The notes: generated by a model not told the origin, from the sequence alone. 5,558 nucleotides of DNA from an uncultured Actinomyces sp. (GCA_937926195.1 CALEXZ010000085.1:1-5558), one strand, 5' to 3'. Numbered from the stretch's first letter, positions 1 to 5,558 are shown. A program made the numbers and translations.

Positions 1-1
1 G

Positions 2-586
2 GGCGAGTACGACGACGGCACCGTCGAGATCATCAACCGCGGCAACGGCGCGGGCCAGTACACCAACCGTGCGACCGGGCTGACGATCGTCAACCGCGGC
101 AACGGAACGGCCGAGGTGAGCTGGCCGGGAGGCGACACGACGGTCGAGGCCGATCCTCTGTCCCCGGTTCCCGCGCTCGGGACCTTCCCCAGCCTCGAGG
201 CCATCTCCCCCATCGAGTCCTGCGGCACGCTCGTCACGCTGCGTGACAGCGTCCTGTTCGACTTCGGCTCCTCAGAGATCCGCTCCGACGCCCAGGCCGT
301 CCTCACTGAGCTCGCGGGCGTCCTGAGGGAGGCGAATGTTCCCGCGGCGCAGGTCTTCGGCCACACCGACTCCGTCTCGGACGAGGCCTTCAACCGGACC
401 TTGTCGGAGCAGCGGGCGCAGGCCGTCGTCTCCGCCCTGGAGGCGGCCGGGGCGCCGACATCCTTCGAGGCCACCGGCCTGGGGGAGTCCGCGCCCATCG
501 CCCCCAACGAGAACGAGGACGGCTCGGACAACCCGGCGGGTCGCCAGCTCAACCGTCGTGTGGAGATCTTCATCCCCGCCTTCTGA
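2..586 (+). CDS. OmpA-family peptidoglycan-binding surface protein (5' truncated)
   Basis: The reading frame is open from the first complete codon at position 2 to TGA at 584-586, so the N-terminus lies outside the window; a GTG at 116 is internal and not a credible start because the frame and its repeats run through it. The visible 194 residues hold 19-residue 'NRGNG' repeats (residues about 8-41), a linker, and an OmpA C-terminal domain (about 75-194). The signature GHTDSVSDEAFNRTLSEQR has the Asp (residue 123, codon 368-370) and the Arg 15 residues later (residue 138, codon 413-415) that bind diaminopimelate in characterised OmpA domains. The C-terminal LNRRVEIFI strand is also typical. 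The protein probably binds peptidoglycan non-covalently at the cell wall. The repeat region's role is unknown. It converges on the lactate operon and looks functionally unrelated to it. Confidence 0.88.
   Translation, partial: GEYDDGTVEIINRGNGAGQYTNRATGLTIVNRGNGTAEVSWPGGDTTVEADPLSPVPALGTFPSLEAISPIESCGTLVTLRDSVLFDFGSSEIRSDAQAVLTELAGVLREANVPAAQVFGHTDSVSDEAFNRTLSEQRAQAVVSALEAAGAPTSFEATGLGESAPIAPNENEDGSDNPAGRQLNRRVEIFIPAF
23..121 (+). repeat. Tandem 19-residue (57-nt) in-frame repeat
   Basis: Two in-frame units are visible: VEIINRGNGAGQYTN and LTIVNRGNGTAEVSW align with a 19-residue period. At DNA level a 16-base identical block (33-48 and 90-105) recurs exactly 57 nt apart. The first three residues, GEY, resemble the GQY near the end of unit 1, which suggests another unit just upstream of the window with a slightly different length. 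Alternating hydrophobic residues flanking a turn-like RGNG suggest short beta strands joined by tight turns; that is inference. Confidence 0.75.
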
Positions 587-589
587 GCC

Positions 590-632
590 GCGGTGCGGGC
601 CGACGTCCCGGGGACGGTCCGGCCCGCACCGC
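590..632 (+). terminator. Stem-loop terminator of the OmpA-family gene
   Basis: A perfect 13-bp GC-rich inverted repeat (590-602 with 620-632) begins 3 nt after the OmpA-gene stop; the 17-nt interior can form a small GTCC/GGAC stem. There is no T-tract after it, so it is a U-less stem-loop of the kind common in high-GC actinobacteria. Its position directly after the stop favours termination of the + strand gene, although a hairpin can act on both strands. Confidence 0.7.
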
Positions 633-653
633 ACCCAGCGGCAGTACGTACGA

Positions 654-693
654 CACCGGGACGGTGGGAGTCATGCTCTCCACCGCCCCGGTG
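654..693 (-). terminator. Stem-loop terminator of the lut operon
   Basis: The arms 654-667 and 680-693 pair at 13 of 14 positions around a 12-nt centre that can add a GAG/CTC pairing. It lies 40 nt beyond the lutC stop in the direction of lutC transcription. A smaller perfect 6-bp hairpin with a 4-nt loop (704-719) lies between it and lutC and may assist. Neither is followed by a T-tract on the minus strand. Confidence 0.62.
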
Positions 694-733
694 GCTTGTG
701 GGACGGCCCGCTCGGGCCGGTCTCGCCTGCGCG

Positions 734-1393
734 TCAGTGCGCGATGACGACGCGCAGGTTGCGCGGGCCGTGCACGCCGTTGACGCGCACGAGCTCGATG
801 TCGCTGGTGGCTGAGCCGCCGGCGATCCACGTCGTCGGGCGGGTCGGGTTCTGGCCGAGCACGTCGACGGCCTGCGGGACCGTCGGCATGATCATGTCAC
901 GCTCGATGACGACGACGTGCGTGTCCGGCACCAGGGTGATGGCTCGACGCCCCTGGTCGGGCTCACCGTCGAGGCAGATCGTGCCGGACATGGAGATGGA
1001 CACGCGAGAGCAGGTGACGACGGCGTCGATCTCGTTGAGCTCGAGCGTGGGGATCGGCTTCTCACGCGAGTCCTCGCGCACGGTGCGCCCACCGCGGGCG
1101 GCCGCCTCCTTGTACGCCTCGGGCAGACCGGCGGGGACGACGACGCTGCGCGCGCCCTGGTCGACGAGGTAGGCGTCGATGGCGTCGGCGATCTCGGCCT
1201 CCTCGCTCGCCTGGACGACCTTGGCGGAGTAGTCCTCGAGCTTCTCGACCATGTCGGCGACCACCGGCTCCGAGCCGGGGGCGTGCTCACCCTGGCGGAT
1301 GTAGCGGCGGGGGATCTCGCGGACGGGACGTCCCTGCTGGGAGCGGGAGATGGCGTCGCGGGCGCGAGCGAGGATGGCGGTCCTGGCGTCCAT
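734..1393 (-). CDS. lutC: Lactate utilization protein C (LUD domain)
   Basis: This encodes a 219-residue protein of the LutC/YkgG family, the LUD-domain subunit of the LutABC L-lactate oxidation complex (L-lactate to pyruvate, cytosolic or loosely membrane-associated). Family features are an N-terminal helical segment beginning MDARTAILARARDAI, a central LUD core (about residues 122-175) with DQGRRAITLVPDTHVVVI, and the C-terminal block GGSATSDIELVRVNGVHGP (192-210). The ATG at 1393 is chosen because a strong Shine-Dalgarno sequence (AGAGGAGG, 1401-1408) sits 7 nt upstream inside the end of lutB. The open frame continues upstream but only as an out-of-frame shadow of lutB. The core reads SISMSGT where I would expect an AETGT-like segment; LutB has AETGT. 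As last gene of the operon it is followed by two hairpins. Confidence 0.93.
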   Translation of the reverse strand: MDARTAILARARDAISRSQQGRPVREIPRRYIRQGEHAPGSEPVVADMVEKLEDYSAKVVQASEEAEIADAIDAYLVDQGARSVVVPAGLPEAYKEAAARGGRTVREDSREKPIPTLELNEIDAVVTCSRVSISMSGTICLDGEPDQGRRAITLVPDTHVVVIERDMIMPTVPQAVDVLGQNPTRPTTWIAGGSATSDIELVRVNGVHGPRNLRVVIAH

Positions 1394-1395
1394 GC

Positions 1396-3042
1396 TCAGG
1401 CCTCCTCTTCGTCGTTGGTGCGGGTGGTCATGCCGTGCGGTCCGGCGAGCGGGATGCCCATGACGGGGGCGTCCGTGCGCGGCGCGTAGGCGTCCGAGTC
1501 GGGGTGGGTGCGCTTCCACCACTCGCGGAAGGACTCCTTGGGGGTGACGGGCACGTCGCGCGAGCTCGTCCAGCCGTCGATGACCGGCATCGGGATGTGG
1601 CCGATGCGTCCCTTCTTGGCGCCCAGCAGGCGGGTGGCCTTGGCGCCCTGGTCCACCAGGCTCCACATCTTGCTGTTGCTCATCGCCGGGCCGGTCACGC
1701 CCATGGCCAGGTCCCAGATGTCGGGCACGGCCCGGCGCTTGAGGTCCACGGAGCGGGCACGCAGGTGGATGAGGATCGTCGGGATGTCGATCTTGACCGG
1801 GCAGACCTCGCCGCAGGCCCCGCACAGGGAGGAGGCGAAGGGCAGGGTGTGCACCGGGTCGTCGTCGGCCAGCCCCTGGGTGAGCTGCGGCGTGAGGATG
1901 GCACCGATGGGCCCCGGGTAGACCGAGCCGTAGGCGTGGCCCGAGGTGTGCTGGTAGACGGGGCAGATGTTCATGCACGAGCCGCAGCGGATACAGGCCA
2001 GCGCCTGGCGGCCGATGGGGTCCGACAGCACCTTGGTGCGCCCGTTGTCCATGAGGATGAGGTGGAACTCCTGCGGGCCGTCGCCCGGGGTGACACCGGT
2101 CCACATGGACGTGTAGGGGTTCATGCGCTCGCCGGTGGCGGAGCGGGGCAGGAGCTGGGAGAAGATCTCCGCGTCCTGGTAGCGGGGGACGAGCTTCTCG
2201 ATGCCCATGAGGGTGATGAGCGTGTCCGGCAGGGTCAGGCACATGCGGCCGTTGCCCTCGGACTCGAAGATCGAGACCGTGCCCGTCTCCGCGATGCCCA
2301 TATTGGTGCCGGAGATGGCCACGGGGGCGTGCAGGAACTTCTTGCGCAGGTGGGCGCGGGCCGCGCCGGCCAGCTCCTCGGGCTCGTCGGACAGGTCCGC
2401 CGGGGCGTCGTCCATGCGGTCGAGGAAGATACCGCGCACCTCGGAGCGGTTGCGGTGGATGGCGGGCACGACGATGTGCGAGGGCATGTCGTCGGCGAGC
2501 TGGACGATCATCTCGGCGAGGTCGGTCTCGTGGGCGGTGATGCCCTCGGACTTGAGGTGCTCGTTGAGGTTCGTCTCCTGGGTGGCCATGGACTTGACCT
2601 TGACGACGTCGTCGCAGCCCTTGGACCTGAGGATCTGGGTGACGATCTTGTTGGCCTCGGCGGCGTCACGCGCCCAGTGGACGATGCCGCCGTGGGCGGT
2701 GACGTTCTCCTCGAACTGCACGAGCAGCTCGGGCAGGCGGGAGGCGACCTCGAACTTGACCGCCTCGGCGGCCTCGCGCAGGTCCTCCCAGTCGGGCATC
2801 TCGTCGACACGCATCTGCCGCTTGTTGCGGATGGTGCGCGTGGCGTGACCCAGGTTGCGGCGCATCTGGGTGTTGGCGAGGGTCTTCTGGGCGCCCTGAC
2901 GGAAGGTCGGGCCCCAGCGCAGGGCGTTGTCGGGGATGCTGACGTTGGTGCGCCACCCGCCGGTGTGCACGTCGGAGGAGCCGGGCATGCCCAGGAAGGC
3001 GGGCTGCGCGGAGCCGGTGCGGGGGAGGTCGGTCTGCGTCAT
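1396..3042 (-). CDS. lutB: Lactate utilization iron-sulfur protein B
   Basis: This encodes a 548-residue protein of the LutB/YkgF family, the iron-sulfur subunit of the LutABC complex that passes electrons from L-lactate oxidation. An N-terminal LUD domain (about residues 80-310) includes HIVVPAIHRNRSEVRGIF and NMGIAETGTVSIFESEGNG. A ferredoxin-like segment follows: motif I has Cys350, Cys353, Cys356, Cys360-Pro, and motif II has Cys407, Cys410, Cys414-Pro. The first position of motif II is Ser404 rather than Cys. A C-terminal LutB-type extension (about 425-548) completes it. It is somewhat longer than the roughly 475-residue homologues I remember, owing to extra residues at the start and end. 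The ATG at 3042 overlaps the lutA stop (ATGA, 4 nt), with AGGTGG (3050-3055) 7 nt upstream, indicating translational coupling. It ends 2 nt before lutC. Confidence 0.95.
   Translation of the reverse strand: MTQTDLPRTGSAQPAFLGMPGSSDVHTGGWRTNVSIPDNALRWGPTFRQGAQKTLANTQMRRNLGHATRTIRNKRQMRVDEMPDWEDLREAAEAVKFEVASRLPELLVQFEENVTAHGGIVHWARDAAEANKIVTQILRSKGCDDVVKVKSMATQETNLNEHLKSEGITAHETDLAEMIVQLADDMPSHIVVPAIHRNRSEVRGIFLDRMDDAPADLSDEPEELAGAARAHLRKKFLHAPVAISGTNMGIAETGTVSIFESEGNGRMCLTLPDTLITLMGIEKLVPRYQDAEIFSQLLPRSATGERMNPYTSMWTGVTPGDGPQEFHLILMDNGRTKVLSDPIGRQALACIRCGSCMNICPVYQHTSGHAYGSVYPGPIGAILTPQLTQGLADDDPVHTLPFASSLCGACGEVCPVKIDIPTILIHLRARSVDLKRRAVPDIWDLAMGVTGPAMSNSKMWSLVDQGAKATRLLGAKKGRIGHIPMPVIDGWTSSRDVPVTPKESFREWWKRTHPDSDAYAPRTDAPVMGIPLAGPHGMTTRTNDEEEA
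1401..1408 (-). promoter_or_regulatory. lutC ribosome binding site inside lutB
   Basis: On the minus strand this reads AGAGGAGG, 7 nt before the lutC ATG, and lies within the last codons of lutB (encoding part of the acidic tail DEEEA). It fixes the lutC start and suggests that lutC initiation is strong and coupled to lutB termination. Confidence 0.8.
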
Positions 3043-3842
3043 CGTGACACCACCTGTGCGCTAGCGGGGGCGAAGGAGATGTTGCCCTGGAAGGGGGCCT
3101 CCTTCGTGGAGGCGAGGATCTCGGCGAGGTGCATGACGCGCACGCCGGACTGGACACGGGAGAGGGCGCCGCCGATGTTCATCATGCAGGAGTAGTCACC
3201 GGTGCACAGCACCTCGGCCTTGGTGGACATGATGTTCGCGGCCTTCTGGGAGACCATGGCGGTGGAGACCTCGGGGTTCTTCACCGAGAAGGTGCCGCCG
3301 AAGCCGCAGCAGACCTCCTTCTCAGGCAGGTCGATGAGGGTGAGGCCCTCGACGGCCTGGAGCAGCCTGTAGGGGCGGTCGCCCACGTGGGCCACGCGCA
3401 TCGAGTGGCAGGTCGGGTGGTACGTGACCGTGTGGGGGAAGTAGGCGCCGACGTCGGTCAGGCCCAGGACGTCGACGAGCAGCTCGGACAGGTCGTAGGT
3501 GTGGGCACCGATGCGCTCGACCTGCGTGGCCAGGGCGGAGTCGCCCACGTGGTCGGCGACGATGCGCTGCTCGTGGCGGGCGGCACCGGCACAGGAGCCG
3601 GAGGGCACGACGATGGCGTCCCACTGGCGGTCGAGGACGGGCTCGAAGGTCCTGACGTGGTTGCGGGTGATCTCGGCGGCCTTGTCGAAGTAGCCGGTGT
3701 TGGCGTGCATCTGGCCGCAGCAGACCTGACTCTCGGGGAACACGACCTCGTGCCCCAGGCGCTCAAGGATGCTGACGGTCGCTTGCGCGGCCTGGGTGAA
3801 CATGGCGTCTGCGAGACATGTCGCGAACAGTGCGATTCGCAC
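3039..3842 (-). CDS. lutA: Lactate utilization protein A (CCG-domain (Fe-S)-binding)
   Basis: This encodes a 267-residue protein of the LutA/YkgE family, a subunit of the LutABC L-lactate oxidation complex related to the heterodisulfide-reductase and glycolate-oxidase CCG-domain proteins. Two cysteine-rich CCG domains are visible: Cys9 followed 31 residues later by Cys41-Cys42-Gly (CCGQMHANTGYF), and Cys145 followed 32 residues later by Cys178-Cys179-Gly (CCGFGGTFS). Further cysteines are in SGSC (84) and DYSC (219). In the first domain Met replaces the Pro of the CCGxP consensus. The GTG at 3840-3842 is chosen because the conserved MRIALFATC opening starts there and GGAGGAAGGA lies just upstream; the frame stays open far beyond, but that stretch is non-coding shadow. 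It is the first gene of lutABC and overlaps lutB by 4 nt. Its ribosome binding site may be masked by the leader RNA. Confidence 0.94.
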   Translation of the reverse strand: MRIALFATCLADAMFTQAAQATVSILERLGHEVVFPESQVCCGQMHANTGYFDKAAEITRNHVRTFEPVLDRQWDAIVVPSGSCAGAARHEQRIVADHVGDSALATQVERIGAHTYDLSELLVDVLGLTDVGAYFPHTVTYHPTCHSMRVAHVGDRPYRLLQAVEGLTLIDLPEKEVCCGFGGTFSVKNPEVSTAMVSQKAANIMSTKAEVLCTGDYSCMMNIGGALSRVQSGVRVMHLAEILASTKEAPFQGNISFAPASAQVVSR

Positions 3843-3972
3843 GGGTGGGGTCCTTCCTCCACGACGTCGTTGACGGGATGGGCTCAGGTTAGGAGCGCCC
3901 GACGGGGGCGATGACGAGTCCGGGCCGGTCGCCGTCGTCCAGGGAGGAAGGTCCCCGGATCGGCGGGGAAAA
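3843..3972 (-). promoter_or_regulatory. lutA leader with ribosome-binding-site-masking inverted repeat
   Basis: On the minus strand the lutA Shine-Dalgarno region is GGAGGAAGGACCCC (3860 to 3847), 4 nt before the GTG. Some 82 nt upstream in the same transcript is GGGGACCTTCCTCC (3956 to 3943), complementary at 13 of 14 positions (4 bp, an A-A mismatch, 9 bp). Pairing would cover the whole Shine-Dalgarno. An overlapping hairpin, TCCCCG / 6-nt loop / CGGGGA (3969 to 3952), uses the first five bases of the masking arm, so the two folds compete. A perfect 10-bp palindrome ACGACGTCGT (3861-3870) adjoins the Shine-Dalgarno. These pairings are seen in the sequence; a regulatory role is inferred. No known riboswitch class was recognised. 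Confidence 0.45.
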
Positions 3973-4134
3973 GTCGTGGTGGTCCGACGGCGTCCGCGGA
4001 GGCGGTGCGCGACCGCCCGGGCGCGGGGGTCCGGGGTATTGCTCACACATGTCCTGCGTATTTGTGTGATGTCCTCGGAAGGCGGGCCTCCGACGGCGCT
4101 CGCGACGGTCCGCGTCGGGCCTGCGGTGGTGCGT
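3973..4134. other. Remainder of the lctP-lutA gap, no gene seen
   Basis: This part of the 365-nt intergenic region lies between the leader inverted repeat and the lctP terminator. Apart from the operator-like patch it holds a 6-bp hairpin (GGCGGT 4001-4006 with ACCGCC 4012-4017) and a 6-bp pairing CCGACG/CGTCGG around 4090-4118. Open frames crossing it on both strands are arginine- and proline-rich, have no convincing ribosome binding site and resemble GC-rich non-coding shadow, so no gene is called. Confidence 0.6.
4043..4075 (-). promoter_or_regulatory. Candidate operator/promoter region of lutABC
   Basis: Within otherwise GC-rich DNA, an AT-richer patch carries a perfect 7-bp inverted repeat TCACACA (4043-4049) / TGTGTGA (4063-4069) with a 13-nt spacer. 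Overlapping it is a 7-base direct repeat, AGGACAT on the minus strand (4075-4069 and 4055-4049), exactly 20 bp apart, about two helix turns. It lies between the lctP terminator and lutA, where the lutABC promoter should be, and would give a leader of roughly 200 nt. The TGTGA half-sites are in the opposite order to a CRP/GlxR site, and it does not match the LldR or PdhR-type GntR operators I know. I could not pick -35/-10 boxes with confidence. Confidence 0.4.
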
Positions 4135-4171
4135 CTGCGCCCCCGGGACCAGGGCGGTCCCGGGGGCGCAG
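4135..4171 (-). terminator. Strong stem-loop terminator after lctP
   Basis: A perfect 16-bp inverted repeat (4135-4150 with 4156-4171) encloses a 5-nt loop, 36 nt after the lctP stop in the direction of transcription. It is almost all G/C and has no T-tract on the minus strand. It is the strongest local hairpin in the window and should separate lctP transcription from lutABC, at least partly. Confidence 0.78.
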
Positions 4172-4207
4172 GCACAGGCAGAGGAGGGATGACGGCCCTG
4201 CCGCGGG

Positions 4208-5558
4208 TCAGCCGACCATGAGCGGGCCCAGCACCCCCAGCGAGGCCAGGAGGACGAGGGTGCACAGCACCAGCAGGATGCCGATGGAGTAGGGGGCCGC
4301 CTTCTTGAGGATCTCGGCGTCGGAGCCCTCGGCGTTGACCGCCCCGGCGGCGACCGCCAGGTTCTGCGGGGAGACGATCTTGCCCAGGCCGCCGCCGATG
4401 GTGTTGGCCGCCAGGAGGATCCGCGGGTCCAGGCCCGCCTCCGCGGCGGCCGTCGCCTGCAGGTTGGCGAACAGGGCCCCGGCGCTCGTGGCCGATCCGG
4501 CCACGGCCGTGCCCAGCCAGCCGAGCATGGGCGACAGGAAGGCGAAGGCTGCGCCGGTGGTCGCCAGCGCCACACCCACCGCCGAGGTCTGCCCGGAGAA
4601 GTTCATGACGTAGGCCAGGGCCATGACGGTGACGATGGTGAGGATGGACATCCGCAGCGTGTAGATCGTCTTGGGCAGGACGGCGAACATCTGTCCGATG
4701 CTCGTCTGGTAGCGCCCACCGGAGGAGCGGGTGCCGTACAGGACGCAGATGATGACGGCGGTCAGCAGGATCCACGTGCCGGGGTTGGACAGGGTCTGCA
4801 GCTTGTAGATGGCGGAGCCGGAGGGCTCGCCCGCGGAGGTGAGCAGCGAGCCGTAGACGCCCGGCCAGTGGATCTCCCGGTCGGTGGAGGACAGGGTGGC
4901 GGCCAGGTCCACCCCGACCTTCCACAGCTTGGTGACGGCGATGATGACGACGACCAGCACGTAGGGCGCCAGCGCCATGACGACGCGCTCGGTGTCGGGC
5001 TTGTCGGCCTCGTTGACGTGCGTGCGGTAGTCCTCGGGCGTCTTGGGGGTCCACACGAGCAGGAAGACGTAGCAGGCGGCCAGGCCCAGCAGAGAGGCGA
5101 CGACGGCGGTCAGCTCGTAGGACACCGAGGGGGTGAAGAAGTGTCCCAGTGCGGCGGCGGCCCCGGCCACGAGCGCCAGCGGCCACAGCTGACGCACACC
5201 GCGCACCCCGTCGAGGATGAACAGCAGCACCGTGGGGACGAACAGGCAGATGATCCAGGTCAGGTGCCCCATGTCGGTGGCCAGCTCGACGGCGTCGACG
5301 CCACCGAGCTTGGCGGCCGTCGTCACCGGGATCGCCATGGCGCCGAAGCCGACGTTGATGGCGTTGCCGACGATGGTCACCAGTGCGGCCTTGATGGGCG
5401 GCAGCCCCAGGGTCAGGAGCATGGCGCAGGAGATCGCCACCGGCGCCCCGAAGCCGGCCAGGCCCTCAAGCAGGCCGCAGAAGCAGAAGGCGACGATGAG
5501 GGCCTGGGCGCGCTGGTCGCCCTTGCCGATGGTGTTGAACACGGCCTTGAGGTCCTGG
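4208..5558 (-). CDS. lctP: L-lactate permease, LctP family (N-terminus outside window)
   Basis: The frame reads in from the window edge and ends with TGA at 4208-4210; 449 residues are visible of a family usually near 550, so roughly the first hundred are missing. LctP/LldP permeases import lactate, and often glycolate, with protons across the cytoplasmic membrane. Family blocks visible are LLEGLAGFGAPVAI (about 5432-5473), GWLGTAVAGSATSAGALFANLQ-like sequence (about 4461-4524) and GGGLGKIVSPQNLAVAAGAV (about 4340-4399). About eleven hydrophobic segments long enough to cross the membrane are seen, including a last helix ending GVLGPLMVG at the C-terminus. The GTG at 5540 is an internal Val, not a start, since conserved sequence continues upstream. 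It lies upstream of and in the same direction as lutABC, fitting uptake followed by oxidation, but a strong terminator lies between. Substrate preference among short 2-hydroxyacids cannot be told from sequence. Confidence 0.92.
   Translation of the reverse strand, partial: QDLKAVFNTIGKGDQRAQALIVAFCFCGLLEGLAGFGAPVAISCAMLLTLGLPPIKAALVTIVGNAINVGFGAMAIPVTTAAKLGGVDAVELATDMGHLTWIICLFVPTVLLFILDGVRGVRQLWPLALVAGAAAALGHFFTPSVSYELTAVVASLLGLAACYVFLLVWTPKTPEDYRTHVNEADKPDTERVVMALAPYVLVVVIIAVTKLWKVGVDLAATLSSTDREIHWPGVYGSLLTSAGEPSGSAIYKLQTLSNPGTWILLTAVIICVLYGTRSSGGRYQTSIGQMFAVLPKTIYTLRMSILTIVTVMALAYVMNFSGQTSAVGVALATTGAAFAFLSPMLGWLGTAVAGSATSAGALFANLQATAAAEAGLDPRILLAANTIGGGLGKIVSPQNLAVAAGAVNAEGSDAEILKKAAPYSIGILLVLCTLVLLASLGVLGPLMVG

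Noticed and set aside
336..1172. + strand open frame of 278 codons
   Set aside because: It overlaps the OmpA gene in another frame and then runs antisense to lutC, with Arg/Pro/Ser-rich sequence and no domain.
734..2242. Minus-strand open frame of 502 codons extending lutC upstream
   Set aside because: Only the part from 1393 down is LutC; the upstream 280 or so codons are low-complexity out-of-frame translation of lutB, and a strong ribosome binding site marks the ATG at 1393.
1435..3195. 586-codon open frame on the + strand, antisense to lutB and lutA
   Set aside because: It mirrors the codon bias of lutB, is rich in Gly, Val, Asp and His without recognisable domains, and has no supporting ribosome binding site; this is normal in very GC-rich DNA.
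3970..3988. Possible intrinsic terminator in the lutA leader: GTCG/CGAC stem followed by four T on the minus strand
   Set aside because: The stem is only 4 bp with an 8-nt loop and the T run is short; too weak to call.
4043..4069. CRP/GlxR-type site
   Set aside because: The half-sites are TCACA then TGTGA, the reverse order of TGTGA-N6-TCACA, and the spacing is wrong.
3976..4292. Small + strand open frames in the lctP-lutA gap (3976-4221 and 4005-4292)
   Set aside because: The GGAGGAAGG at 3943-3951 is about 24 nt from the GTG, too far to serve it, and the products are Arg-rich with no conserved look; the sequence is better explained as the lutA masking arm.
3039..5186. Minus-strand open frame of 715 codons extending lutA into lctP
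   Set aside because: LutA similarity begins at GTG 3842; upstream residues are Arg/Pro-rich out-of-frame sequence crossing an intergenic gap and a terminator.

Overview
The DNA is very GC-rich, with G or C at most third codon positions. It carries a lactate-utilisation locus with actinobacterial-looking proteins, a GTG start and stem-loop terminators lacking T-tracts. Together with an OmpA-type peptidoglycan-binding protein that has 'NRGNG' repeats, this points to a Gram-positive actinobacterium, probably Actinomyces or a close relative. The genus is inferred from general familiarity, not from a search.

Layout. (1) Positions 2-586, + strand: the 3' part of a gene for a surface or wall-associated protein, with two visible 19-residue repeats followed by an OmpA C-terminal domain. 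(2) Positions 587-733: a short convergent intergenic region with one strong stem-loop for each converging unit. (3) Positions 734-3842, - strand: lutA-lutB-lutC, a compact three-gene operon read from high to low coordinates (lutA/lutB overlap by 4 nt; lutB/lutC are 2 nt apart). (4) Positions 3843-4207: a 365-nt gap that looks regulatory. It holds a perfect 16-bp terminator stem behind the permease gene, an AT-richer patch with an inverted repeat and a direct repeat, and a long-range inverted repeat that could mask the lutA ribosome binding site. (5) Positions 4208 to the window end, - strand: the C-terminal three quarters or so of a lactate permease (LctP family); its start lies outside.

How the genes work together: the permease brings lactate (or glycolate) in, and LutA, LutB and LutC form the iron-sulfur lactate oxidation complex that converts L-lactate to pyruvate. 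Permease and oxidase lie in the same direction but are separated by a strong terminator and a long leader, so the two parts are probably transcribed, and perhaps tuned, separately. No regulator gene is in the window.

The genes belong to known families. The least ordinary signal is in the lutA leader, where 13 of 14 bases can pair with the whole lutA Shine-Dalgarno region and an overlapping hairpin offers an alternative fold. This suggests RNA-level control of lactate oxidation, which is an inference from sequence only.
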